Origin: Portulaca oleracea
Lineage: Eukaryota > Streptophyta > Magnoliopsida > Caryophyllales > Portulacaceae
Length of the DNA stretch: 64,000 bases
Assembly: GCA_029582165.1 (NCBI GenBank)
Contig: CM055877.1
Span: 29,657,241-29,721,240 of the forward strand
Reading direction: 5' to 3'
Numbering within the stretch: the first letter of the stretch is position 1; every line of letters starts with the position of its first letter. The position numbers and the translations under genes are program-made. The notes under the pieces are model-generated. The model worked only from the letters and a program-made list of their open reading frames with translations, was not told where the DNA came from and searched no databases. Of this stretch, positions 54,599 through 64,000 are shown piece after piece.

Positions 54599-57500
54599 GT
54601 ATGTAAGATTTCTGATTGTTATGTGTGCTATTCTCTATTCTTCTACTCCATTCTTTGTTCTAAATTCTGTTACTTCTAGATATCTTGTTGTCTCTTTAGT
54701 GGGTGAAGTTTGTCTTCCTATGATAGGTTGCTTTAAGATCTGAAAGAAATTAGGAAATATGTTGCAGGGAAATACGACATGCTTGATGTGAGAAAAACTG
54801 AAACTGACAATGGAGTGGTGCTCGAGAATGTATCTTGCATGGATGTTTTACCTGCTGAAGGTGGAGAGCGAGCCATGCCATTAGCATGGGTTTGTTGTGA
54901 TGACTGTGATAAATGGCGTTGCATACCTGCCAAACTTGCAGATATCATTGGAGAAACACACTGTAAATGGTAAAGTTCATTGCTGAAATCTCTGTTACTT
55001 AATATTAAACATAGTATTTAGAGAATAGAGGTACTCCATATTTGGTGGTGATCTACAGTTGGCATTTTTCCAAGTAGGATGAAGGGGTCAGCCCCCTTTC
55101 TCCCTGCTACTTGAGTGTAGTTTAGCAATGCTTCTAGTTGCACTTTTCAACCAAACTTTCTAATGTAAGTGTACACTATTATTTAAGTTTAGGATCCTAG
55201 AAGATTGAATAATCTCTCTTTGGTTCTGAAGAGCATTCTGACTTCCCTTAACTACTTAGTTCCAGTAACCGTTGAGGCTTCTTTTCGGGTGCTATTCGTA
55301 GGGTATGAAGGCATACATTTTAACTCTTGTTGGCTGCTTTACTATTCCTTTCTACTCCACCCCCTTTGCCACTTTTGCTAGAATATTGCCAAAAATGTTT
55401 TGAACCATATCGTAGAAGTCTTCCAGTTTAAGCCACATTTTCTACTCCACTCAAATTGTGGGCAGGGTACTTGGCTCAGATCACTTTCTTCCACAAACAA
55501 TTATCCTCAAAAGGCAAACCTCCAAAGCCATTTGGTCTTAACTATTGAGAGCTTCATTCATTACATGGAGAGTTCACCAAATGCTCAATCGTACTTGTGC
55601 TTACACACATTGGCGCAACAAACCCAATGAAAACCATGATCACAATCATGGCTAGAAAAGGGGAAGTCCTACATAATTTTCTAGTTCAGTGATGGGTTCT
55701 GGAATTTTTTGGTGGGTTGTGATAATATGAAAGAAGGGATTACTATGTGTCATGAGCATTGTTGTATCTGAAGTACATATGACTTCAAAGAAGGGACGAC
55801 TAGTTGTATCTCATGGGGAAAAGATATTATTTTCAACACACTCTGTCAAAGTTGTCACCTGAAGATATATTATTCTGTTGTTTTCCTGTATCTTCCACTT
55901 ATTATGATTTCTCTCGAAGGACTTGCAAGGACAACCAGGATAAAGCCTTTGCTGATTGCTCAATTCCCCAAGAGAAGTCTAATGCTGAAATTAATGCTGA
56001 GCTGCAAATATCAGATGAGGAGGATGGTCGTGACGGCCATTTAGGCTCCAAGGGTGGTGGCATAAGGCATGCAATAGGTTTGTCTTCTCTATGGCCGGGA
56101 ATTTAACTGTATCAAGCTGGGTTGCTATCTTGAGCTTTAACATTTACTTTTGCATTTCATATCTTGACCCCCTCACAGCCTCACAACCTTCAACTTGGAT
56201 GCTGATAAAGTCAAACTTGTTTCTGCATCGCAGTCGCAAAACCCAGACCATGGACGAGGTAGGAGAACTGTACTGAGTTGAATTAGTTTTTTTTTTTTTA
56301 ATAAAATTTTAGATTTGTTATTTGTTTTTCAGTCTTTGATATTTCTATTTGCTATGGGCGTTTTTAATTCTCATCCATTTGGAACACTCTCATTTGTGCT
56401 TCATCATGCTGAATACATTACTTGGAAACATATTCTCCTGGAGTCCTGGGTTTGTTCATGTTTTGAGTTGAAGTTCCAACTCAAATCTGGATCAGATTGT
56501 CAATCCTTGCTCTGAGGGATCATCTCTTTCTTTATCTGGTACTCTTTGGGTACATATAGTTTTTCGAGAATTTGATGATATTTTATTGCGTGCAATCATT
56601 AGATAATGGTTTGCCACTGCAAGCCTCCAGCAGAGGGTAGTCTGGGCTGTGGGAGTCAGTGTCTGAATAGGATGCTGAACATTGAGTGTGTTCAAGGAAC
56701 CTGCCCTTGTGGGGATCTTTGTTCAAATCAACAGGTAATGTGCCAATATCTGTGCTGTCCATGCTATAGTTTTACTATTATTTGAATATGCCCGCTGTTA
56801 TTAGTTGCTTCATGGATTTCTTGATCATGCAGTTCCAAAAACGACAATATGCCAAGCTTAGTTGGTTCCGCTGTGGAAAAAAGGGCTATGGGTTGCAAGC
56901 CTCGGAAGATATTTCAAACGGGCAGTTTCTTATTGAATATGTTGGAGAGGTACTCCTGACAATTGTTTATATGTATGACTCATTGACTGTAGAGTGCATG
57001 GAGAAATTTTCAGCAGGATGTGTTGCCCATGAATTTCTTATGAGGCTTTTTTGATACTTTGATTCTAAGGAGAAGGCCGTTTAGTATCGTCTACATTGGA
57101 AGGGCTTTTTTTTTTGGGGGGGGGGGGGGGAGGCGAGAATCCGATCGTGCAGCTTGTGGGATCCTTTTTCCGTAATAAAAACTGATTTAGATAGTATGCA
57201 CGTATATTTGGGCGCCTGTCATTCCTTGTCTTGGGGTTCATTGTCATGACTACTGTCAAATCTTTAAGTGACCTCTGTATTAACCTTGGATCTGTTCCAC
57301 CATTGACTGTTAAATTGGAACATTGCTTGTTATGCTTTAGATAACATTATCCATATGAGGTAGGGGGCATGATTATATTTGTAATTTGCAGTTGCCCCTT
57401 CTGTGTTGTCAATTTGATACCACCATGGTTGGTTGGGAAAGCTCTGGTGTATAACCAGTGAGTTTTCATGTGTTATTCTGTATTCTACACAGGTGTTGGA

Positions 57501-60500
57501 TTTGCAAGCTTATGAAGCAAGGCAGAAAGACTATGCTTCAAAGGGATATAAGCATTTCTACTTCATGACGTTGAATGGGAATGAGGTTCTAGCTTATGCT
57601 CTATTGCTGTGCCTGTTATCCTTCATTTTTCTATTTGACTTCTATACCTACCCAGCGGCAAATATCGTTGTGTATGCGGACGTCGGAATTCTAGTACCAC
57701 ATTTCTCCTTATTCGAGGAGTTTTCTTGCTCTTGATGAATGAAACTGATGTTGATGTCTGCAAATTGCAAAATTGCTGGGTTAACCTTTCATGTTTCTTT
57801 ACTTTGGATTGTCTTTTTTTTTGTTTTTTCTTTTGACTTGGATATTGTTGACCTGAAAACTTTTGTACCTGTTTCTGAGTGGAAGTGATGTTGTTGTTGT
57901 TGTTGTTGTTGTGCATGTGTGTGTGTTTATTTTATATACAATAAATCCATCAGCATATGCCCTGTGTAAGCAGAACCTACACTTGGAGTTTTATGTGAAA
58001 CTTTAGAGGTCCTATGTGTCTCTTGGAATCATTCTCTGTATAGACAACAGTGTTTGTCAAGGTAAGGCCTGCCTACATTTGGATCTCCCCACACCTTGGA
58101 AAGGGAGTCCCATGATGGGTGTTGTTGCTTATATGAAATTGAGAAGCTTTATGGATGTTTCACTGTGAAACCATGTTCTATTGTCAACAGAATTAGTGAT
58201 TTCATTTTTGTTTGATTTGTGTATATGTTATTTCATTTTTGCCACAGGTTTACTGATTTTGCCTTTCCTTTCAGGTTATTGATGCTTGTGCCAAAGGAAA
58301 CTTGGGTCGTTTTGTTAACCATAGTTGTGATCCTAATTGTCGTACGGAGAAGGTGAATTTACTTGTTGCCCCTCTAAATTATTAAAATGTCTGAACTAAG
58401 TGATGCATTGTTGCACACAAGTGAGCAAATTGCAGATAACAGTTGTCTTAAGGTTCTTCTATGAGCTTTATGGTTGTAATTCTTCTATGTATGGGTGTTT
58501 AGGGATTGATTTCTCGTCAAACATTCTTCTACATATAGGTAGGTAGGGCATGGTTTCTATTGTACACTATACTTTGTGGTAGGTAAGTGAATGGGCTATT
58601 TCTCAGTTTCCATTTTCTTATGTGTGTAGAAAATGCTTTGATGGCTGCAAGGGTACTTGCTTCATAGAATGATGATTCGCACATTTATTTTACTATCTGT
58701 CATAGCTTCTGATTTAACTGAAAGGTTCAGCGGTAATACTCCAGAGCCAACTAGCCCTTTCTTTATTTTTTGTTTTTGTTTTTGCATTTTTTTGTTAACC
58801 TTTGTGTGTGTGTGTGTGTGTGTGTGTTGTGGGGGGGGGGGGGTTATGCAGCCTTAGTTCATCACCTAAGAGAGGCCGTTTTAGTATCTGTCACAGCTTT
58901 AATATTGTAGTCCTTTTGATTCATTGCTTGAAGTTATATCCTTTAAAATTGAGGTGATAAGAGTGAAAATACTGTGGGAAGGTATCAGAGAAGATGTCTG
59001 GTTGTGGAGGTGAAGTTCAGAGTTGCATTTTAATTTTCAGTGTGGGAGTGGTGTCTGTGTGAAGATCTCCATTCTTTTGAATTTCTTTTTCCTGTGAACT
59101 CACTCTGCATTTTGTAATGCTCCGGTTCTTTTCATGCACTTTGCTCTGCCAAAGTAGTCAGCTTAACCTTCGGTTCCCGCCTTTCCTAGAGGTTCTGTGT
59201 GCAGACTGCAGAGGACACTTGCCCTTTGGCTACGAAGAATTTTACATGTGGAAAATCAGTTGTAAACAAGTTATGCAGATTATGAGTGTTTGATTTTATT
59301 GTCACGACAATTCAAAAGTATCTTTGTATTGTATGCTGGTTTGGGAGTCGGGAAACAGTTCGTCAATATCTCTCTGTGTTAAATCTCCTACTGTTGAGAA
59401 AGTTTCTTGGTTGATGACATTTATAACGGCAAGCCAATTAACTTTGTGGGTGAAGTATGTGTGAAATTCTTCCTTATTGTTATTGAAAAGGTCTCTACAA
59501 TATTCAAGTTTTCCCCAAAATTTATTGTATGATGGTTGAGGAAATTTGCAAGTGAATGGGTAAATTCGAATAAGCTGGGTTTTGTTTCGGGTTGTGAAAT
59601 CCTCAAATGCATGTGGCCAAATGTTCTTGGTGCTTATCTACCCACTAAATGAGTGGTATGTATGCCATTGCTATCACGTCTCTCAAGATCATGTATAATG
59701 CTGGGAGATCTCATGTATGGAAGTTTCTTTGTGTGGTTTGGAAATCATGCTTGGCAGTACTCAGTATCTTAGGAGCAACTCACTTTGCTTTCCGTTCTCA
59801 GTTATTCTGCTTCGCATATGTTTGGTTGATATTTGCGCAAATGTCTGTTTTGGTGTTCCATGACAGCATTGTTTCTTCTCTGCACTCTGCTTAAGCTAAT
59901 ATGTACTTCTCTCCTCTCATGTTGTTTTCCTTTTCATTTGAACAGTGGGTAGTGAACGGAGAGATCTGTGTTGGTCTATTTGCACTGAAGAATATCAAAA
60001 AGGTATTCCTTTACTGTGCTTCTGTATGTAACTTATTATGCTCTGATGGACTCCATAAATATCTGAAATTTTAGATTACTTCGGATTTTGTTTGATTGTT
60101 AATATAGATGAAATTATAGATCCCAACATTTTTATTTTTGTATTCCTTTTCTGGATGTTTATTTTGCAAACTGGATGGGAAGTGGCTAGGATCTCCACTG
60201 TTATACTTGGATGATCAGACCTAGCCCAGGAAAAGTTGGCAAAGATACGGCATTTCTGATTTTTCAGGCATTGCATTTATATATGTTTTGAAGTAATTAT
60301 TTCTTTATATTCATTTTTGATGAATATGTTTTGGTCAAATGTGACACAAGTTGGAAAGCTTATTTATTCATTTACGAAATCCAAAATGATAGCAGAAAAA
60401 TCAAACTTCAATAATGAACTTTAAAATGCAATTAGTTTTATATGGCCTCAAACTGAATCTGTTACAAGGATGCATGCTTAATAGGACCCATAGCAGAATA

Positions 60501-63500
60501 GGGTGAAATAAGAACTTTGTTATCTCTAAGGACTAGGGGCATGAAATGTTTGTTTTCATTGGTTTTGAAACTGGATTGCTTCATTTCTACATTGAAGATT
60601 TAAAGTTTTGGAAAGTGTAGTAAATGTTGAAAATCTTACCTAAGGGAAAAAGAAATGGCATTTTCATTAGGAACTCAGACCAATTGTGTTATTTATTTAT
60701 TTTTTAAATTTGAGCAATTAGAAGACAATATTAGGAAATTTTATATGATTTGATCCTCCACACAAAACTTCAATTTGTCCATTTAAAAAATCAAACTCAG
60801 AGAAGACAAGGAATATTTCCTGGAAACAAAATGTTGAGATTGATCATGAGTACAAGTCAGGAGCTTAAATATTACCCTCTTAAGGTTCCTCCACTAGTGT
60901 TGGAGTTGATCCCAAATTGCCTTCTTTATCTGAAATCATAACCATCTTTGAAAGAGGATAGATTTTGTGCACAAATATGATTATTTTAAATCTTGCAATA
61001 ATCAGTGTGGGCATCTGTGCTTTTTGTTTGTAAATATGCGTTCGTTGTTGATATGTTGCAGGGTGAAGAATTAACCTTTGACTACAACTATGTGCGTGTG
61101 TTTGGAGCTGCTGCTAAGAAGTGTCACTGTGGCTCAGCCAAGTGTCAAGGTTATATAGGGGGTGATCCACACAATGCTGAAGTAATTGTTCAAGGTGATT
61201 CAGATGAAGAATTTCCAGAGCCAGTTGTGATTGACAAAAATGGTGAAATTGACCATACTCTGGAGGATGTGATGCCTAAATCCAGGTCCGAGGACGTTAA
61301 GTTGGTGCCAAATGCACATGATTTGTGTCAAGAGAATTTGGAGGTTACAATGGAAGATGCAAATAAGGTGAATGAGATTGACATTGATGGTCCATCGCCC
61401 ACTTCGACGAAGAAGCAGGAAGGTGATGAAGTTTGCCAGTCTCCAGATAATTTAATAGCCTTACAACATGTGAGGGGTGAAGCTGTGTCTTCCGGGGATC
61501 AACTCGGATCACTCAGAGAACATACTACAAGTACATCTATCTCTTCAGTGGTGTCAGATGTTTTGCCTGTGAAAAGAATTGTTAAAAAATCGCTCTCTGG
61601 TTCTTCTGATTCTACCGGTAGGATATCTGAGGTGGATGCTGTTGAGTGTGAAAGATCTCCTCCAAAGCCACGTCCTCGCATGAAGATTTCTCGTCCATCA
61701 AAAGCTGTCAAGGATCGAAAATCTAATAACAATTCTTCCAATGCTGAGAAGCTTCCTTTTGCCGGCCATAGAACCCAGTTGCTTTCCCACAAGCCAAGGA
61801 AACAAGTGGGAGGTTCTGCAAATGGTCATCTTGAAGCTGGTAGATTATCCTTTCCTCATTGGCTATGGTATATACGCTACAGGTTGATATTTGTTTTAAT
61901 TTGATTCATTATCTTTTGTTGGTCAGTTGAGGAAAAACTCAATGAGCTGCTTGATGCTGACGGGGGGATTTGCAAGAGGAAGGTATGAAAATACCTGATG
62001 AGTATCTTTGGAATATATTTTCAGTGCTTGCCTTCAATAAGGCAGCACCCCTTCTGTCAAAAAACAAGCCCTCATCTAAAATCACTTGTCGTGGGCATAT
62101 GTTTATTAACTAGTTACCTGAGTTACCATTCGCACTTCTTGTCTCTTTTTCTCCTACTTTCTCTCTTGTAATTCCTCTCCTTCTTGATTCTCCCCCCACC
62201 CTCCGCGCTCCACTGCTAAAGTTGGAAGCACGGCTATGTAACATGGTTTTTCAGGGGCCAGTAAGCTAATCTAATTGGATTGCGATCCTCAGCATTTTGG
62301 GTCACAATCATGTTCTGTTTTTGGACATGCAAACTTGGTGGATCCATTGGTCGACGCACGAACTGGGTACCTATGGTGCAGTTTTAGTTCTGCTTGTCCT
62401 CACAAGCATGTAGGTTTTGCGGATTAACTTGAATCCGTAGTTACCTAAATAGGTTACCCCTCTAGGATCCGCATTCCAGGGTCATCGATCCCAATCGAAA
62501 ATCGATAGCGCCCTAGATCAGTGGGGATTGCCATCCGTATTGCTGAAAATGACCGACCCCCATGGATGGCTGAAAAAGAAGATTGGTGGTGCCTGTTGTA
62601 GAGAACCAACATGGATGACTGGAGAAGAGGATGCAGAAGCGTGTTTCTTTGTGTGTGCGAGAGAGAGTTTTGTTAGTTTCAGAGATTTAGGCAGAGGAGT
62701 GCTGAGATGCTGGCTTGGTTGCCCAGTTTCCTAGATTTTCTATATGAAGAGTTGTAACTTTATTCAATTACTACTGTTTTCTACAGCCAGCTTCCAATTT
62801 ATGTTATGAATTTAATATTATATTATTTAAATAAGCTTTTAATAGAATTCAAGTTAATTAGGAGGGGTTAGGGTAGGATTAGGTTGAGGGCCTTGAGGTC
62901 TAAGTTATGAACCATGATTAACTTTCCCTTTAATATAATAATTTGTTTATTTATGATCATATGAAGAAATCTTTTATATCGATCCAAAAATATTTAACGG
63001 AAAATTACGATCGCAGCTATCGTTTCTATTGAGCCTACCCCCATCGATCCAGGTGTTTAGAATTTGCGATTTCGATCCTGAATTTTATCAGACTGATGCC
63101 GTTCCCCGACCCTGGCAACTGCATCATTGTACCGCACTCAAGTCGGGAATTAAGGAATAATGGCCTTCTTTTAGCTTTTCTGGAAGATTTTTCCTTTTTA
63201 GGGATTGGGTTGGGGGGGGGGGGGGGGGGAGGTTTCTTCTACTGTTATCCATGCTACATGAGAATTGAGGCCCCCAATCAATTTCTCTCGCTGCCGTCTA
63301 CATCTATCAAAGTGCTTTTGATTCTGACTTCGTTAATGGTGTTGATTGCTGTCATATGTATGGCAAGACACCGTTTTTTCACTTTCAAAGATTGTTCTGT
63401 ATTTGTTTCAGCAGTTTGCTAAATTACTCTTGCATTGACAGGATGCCTCAAAGGGTTATTTGAAACTGCTTCTGCTCACTGCAGCTTCTGGTGATAGTGG

Positions 63501-64000
63501 TAACAGTGGAGCAATCGAGAGGTTAGTCCATTATTGCAATAAATCCAGCTGTAGAAAAAAAGTATCAGTTTCTGTTTTGTTATGCTTGGAAATTATTCCC
63601 ATTTTTAGACCTTTGAAATTATTTGAAATTTGAAAACGATGCATAGTCAACATCAGGCGATCAGTTTAGGTGGTAAAATCTGATTTTGGACAAATGCTCT
63701 GCATCAGCTTTCTGCATTAACAATGATCAGATTGAAGTATCATTTACATTAGGTGAATTGGATACACATGGATACGTACATATGTGATAAGTGCACGTGT
63801 GTGTGTTTTTATGTATGCGCGTGAATGCATGGATATACCTATAGATGGAGATACGTATATGGATGTGCGTATGTCCTTACATGCATGCATACATATGTAT
63901 GTAAACATTTATGTGCCTATGTGTGTTTGCACTTTTATATATGGTTACTTATGTATTGGCTCTCACTCTCTGGCTTCCCTTTGCAGTAATAGAGATCTCT
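52102..64000 (+). CDS. ASHH2: Histone-lysine N-methyltransferase, ASHH2/SDG8-like (partial, 13 exons seen)
   Basis: Exons: 52102-54598, 54768-54969, 55920-56077, 56179-56258, 56603-56734, 56833-56949, 57493-57585, 58275-58352, 59946-60002, 61062-61839, 61927-61982, 63442-63521, 63987-64000 (cut by the window). All introns are GT-AG and every joined codon keeps the frame. Domain order is long N-terminal region, CW zinc finger, AWS, SET, post-SET, then a conserved C-terminal helical region ([22 protein letters not shown]). That order is specific to plant ASHH2 (SDG8, EFS). In Arabidopsis this nuclear enzyme puts di- and trimethyl groups on H3K36 of transcribed genes and is needed for FLC expression, branching control and other programmes; this is known of the family, not seen here. 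The CW domain reads H3K4 methylation. The start is the first ATG in frame; MGTCDHSG at 52120 is an alternative. The gene looks functional: no stops, SET core motifs intact. Confidence 0.93.
54768..56077 (+). CDS. ASHH2: CW zinc-finger exons (two)
   Basis: Exon 54768-54969 carries [19 protein letters not shown]. Exon 55920-56077 completes a split Trp codon and adds [13 protein letters not shown] and ISDEEDG. The Trp and Cys pattern of the CW domain is complete across the junction. The domain binds the H3 tail methylated at K4. Confidence 0.9.
54970..55919 (+). other. Intron inside the CW domain
   Basis: 950 bases, GT-AG. No embedded gene or clear transposon. Confidence 0.8.
56179..56734 (+). 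CDS. ASHH2: Pre-SET linker and AWS exons
   Basis: Exon 56179-56258 encodes [14 protein letters not shown]. Exon 56603-56734 encodes [20 protein letters not shown] and [15 protein letters not shown], the Cys-rich AWS zinc domain that precedes SET. Confidence 0.93.
56833..60002 (+). CDS. ASHH2: SET-domain exons (four)
   Basis: 56833-56949: [22 protein letters not shown]. 57493-57585: Tyr-rich [12 protein letters not shown]. 58275-58352: [16 protein letters not shown] with the conserved NHSCDPNC at 58317-58340. 59946-60002: [19 protein letters not shown]. These bind S-adenosylmethionine and the target lysine. Longer motifs are named by their ends only where possible; no key residue is missing. 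Confidence 0.93.
57116..57130. repeat. G15 homopolymer in an intron
   Basis: A T9 run flows directly into 15 G residues. Confidence 0.9.
57889..57912. repeat. (TTG)n microsatellite in an intron
   Basis: About eight TTG units followed by GT repeats. Confidence 0.9.
58353..59945 (+). other. Long intron within the SET domain
   Basis: 1593 bases, with a (GT)n tract at 58804-58826 followed by G13 at 58831-58843. No ORF of note. Confidence 0.8.
61062..61839 (+). CDS. ASHH2: End of SET, post-SET and acidic linker exon
   Basis: It starts [15 protein letters not shown], whose Tyr is part of the catalytic site, then the post-SET zinc motif [14 protein letters not shown]. An acidic, Ser-rich linker and a basic segment ([15 protein letters not shown]) follow. 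Confidence 0.92.
61983..63441 (+). other. Intron near the C-terminal region
   Basis: 1459 bases, with G18 at 63212-63229. Near 62460-62520 and 63000-63080 similar CGATC-rich text occurs (CATCGATCCCAATCG; CCATCGATCCAGG), perhaps ends of an inserted element; unproved. Confidence 0.6.
63740..63940. repeat. Cryptic alternating purine-pyrimidine repeat in an intron
   Basis: Dense TATG/CATA/GTGT units such as ACATATGTATGT and TGCATGCATACATATG. Such alternation can adopt Z-DNA or cruciform structure. Confidence 0.6.

Noticed and set aside
61005..61061. Upstream extension of the SET-end exon ([11 protein letters not shown]...)
   Set aside because: It is intron sequence; the acceptor ATGTTGCAG at 61061 and codon phase with exon 59946-60002 fit the start at 61062.

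Overview
This is a eudicot plant nuclear window. It carries a spliced homologue of the plant histone methyltransferase ASHH2/SDG8 at the right end. The left ~50 kb is a dense, nested graveyard of plant transposons: Ty3/gypsy (CRM-like, Athila-like, Tat-like), a copia LTR, an L1-type LINE, PIF/Harbinger, a mariner-like element, and hAT- and Mutator-type MITEs. Sequence alone does not let me name the species. The mix of TGATG...CATCA-ended chromovirus LTRs, an Athila-type and a Tat-type element suggests gene-poor, possibly pericentromeric chromatin next to one real gene.

Layout. 1-1691: 3' part of a gag-only retroelement with its 3' LTR, inserted in the leader of an opposite-strand element whose LTR is at 1822-3463. 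3464-8246: decayed LTR-like DNA with a Mutator-type MITE, microsatellites and a hAT transposase fragment. 8253-12821: Tat-like LTR, a hAT MITE with perfect 8-bp target duplication, a ~170-bp tandem repeat with telomere-like CCCTAAA runs, and a second probable hAT MITE. 13769-20381: Tat-like LTR split by a complete, young CRM-like element (13935-19485, TSD CATAG). That element's long ORF lacks the reverse-transcriptase core. 20936-26640: PIF/Harbinger element with a broken transposase and an intact Myb/SANT-like ORF, itself hit by a hAT MITE. 26640-30110: copia LTR and primer site cut by a 5'-truncated LINE. 30473-50265: probable mariner-like element, split by an Athila-like retroelement (30755-45058, TSD CGAGG) whose 3' LTR is split by a solo CRM-like LTR (43552-44525, TSD TTAGG). 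50910-51174: fold-back element in front of the host gene. 52102-64000: ASHH2/SDG8-like gene, at least 13 exons visible, running off the window.

How things fit together. The host gene encodes in order a long N-terminal region, CW zinc finger, AWS, SET and post-SET domains, and its splice phases agree at every junction I checked. The rest is layered insertions whose order can be read from target-site duplications. The least explained signals are these: (1) all four CRM-like LTRs begin with a short hairpin whose arms copy the LTR termini and covary with them; (2) the mariner-like transposase has tandem, phase-symmetric acidic mini-exons; (3) the RT-less CRM-like element is young and must have moved with borrowed enzyme; (4) two unrelated LTR families carry arrays of long dyads in U3, and in the Athila-like element the array is repeated in front of its extra ORF.
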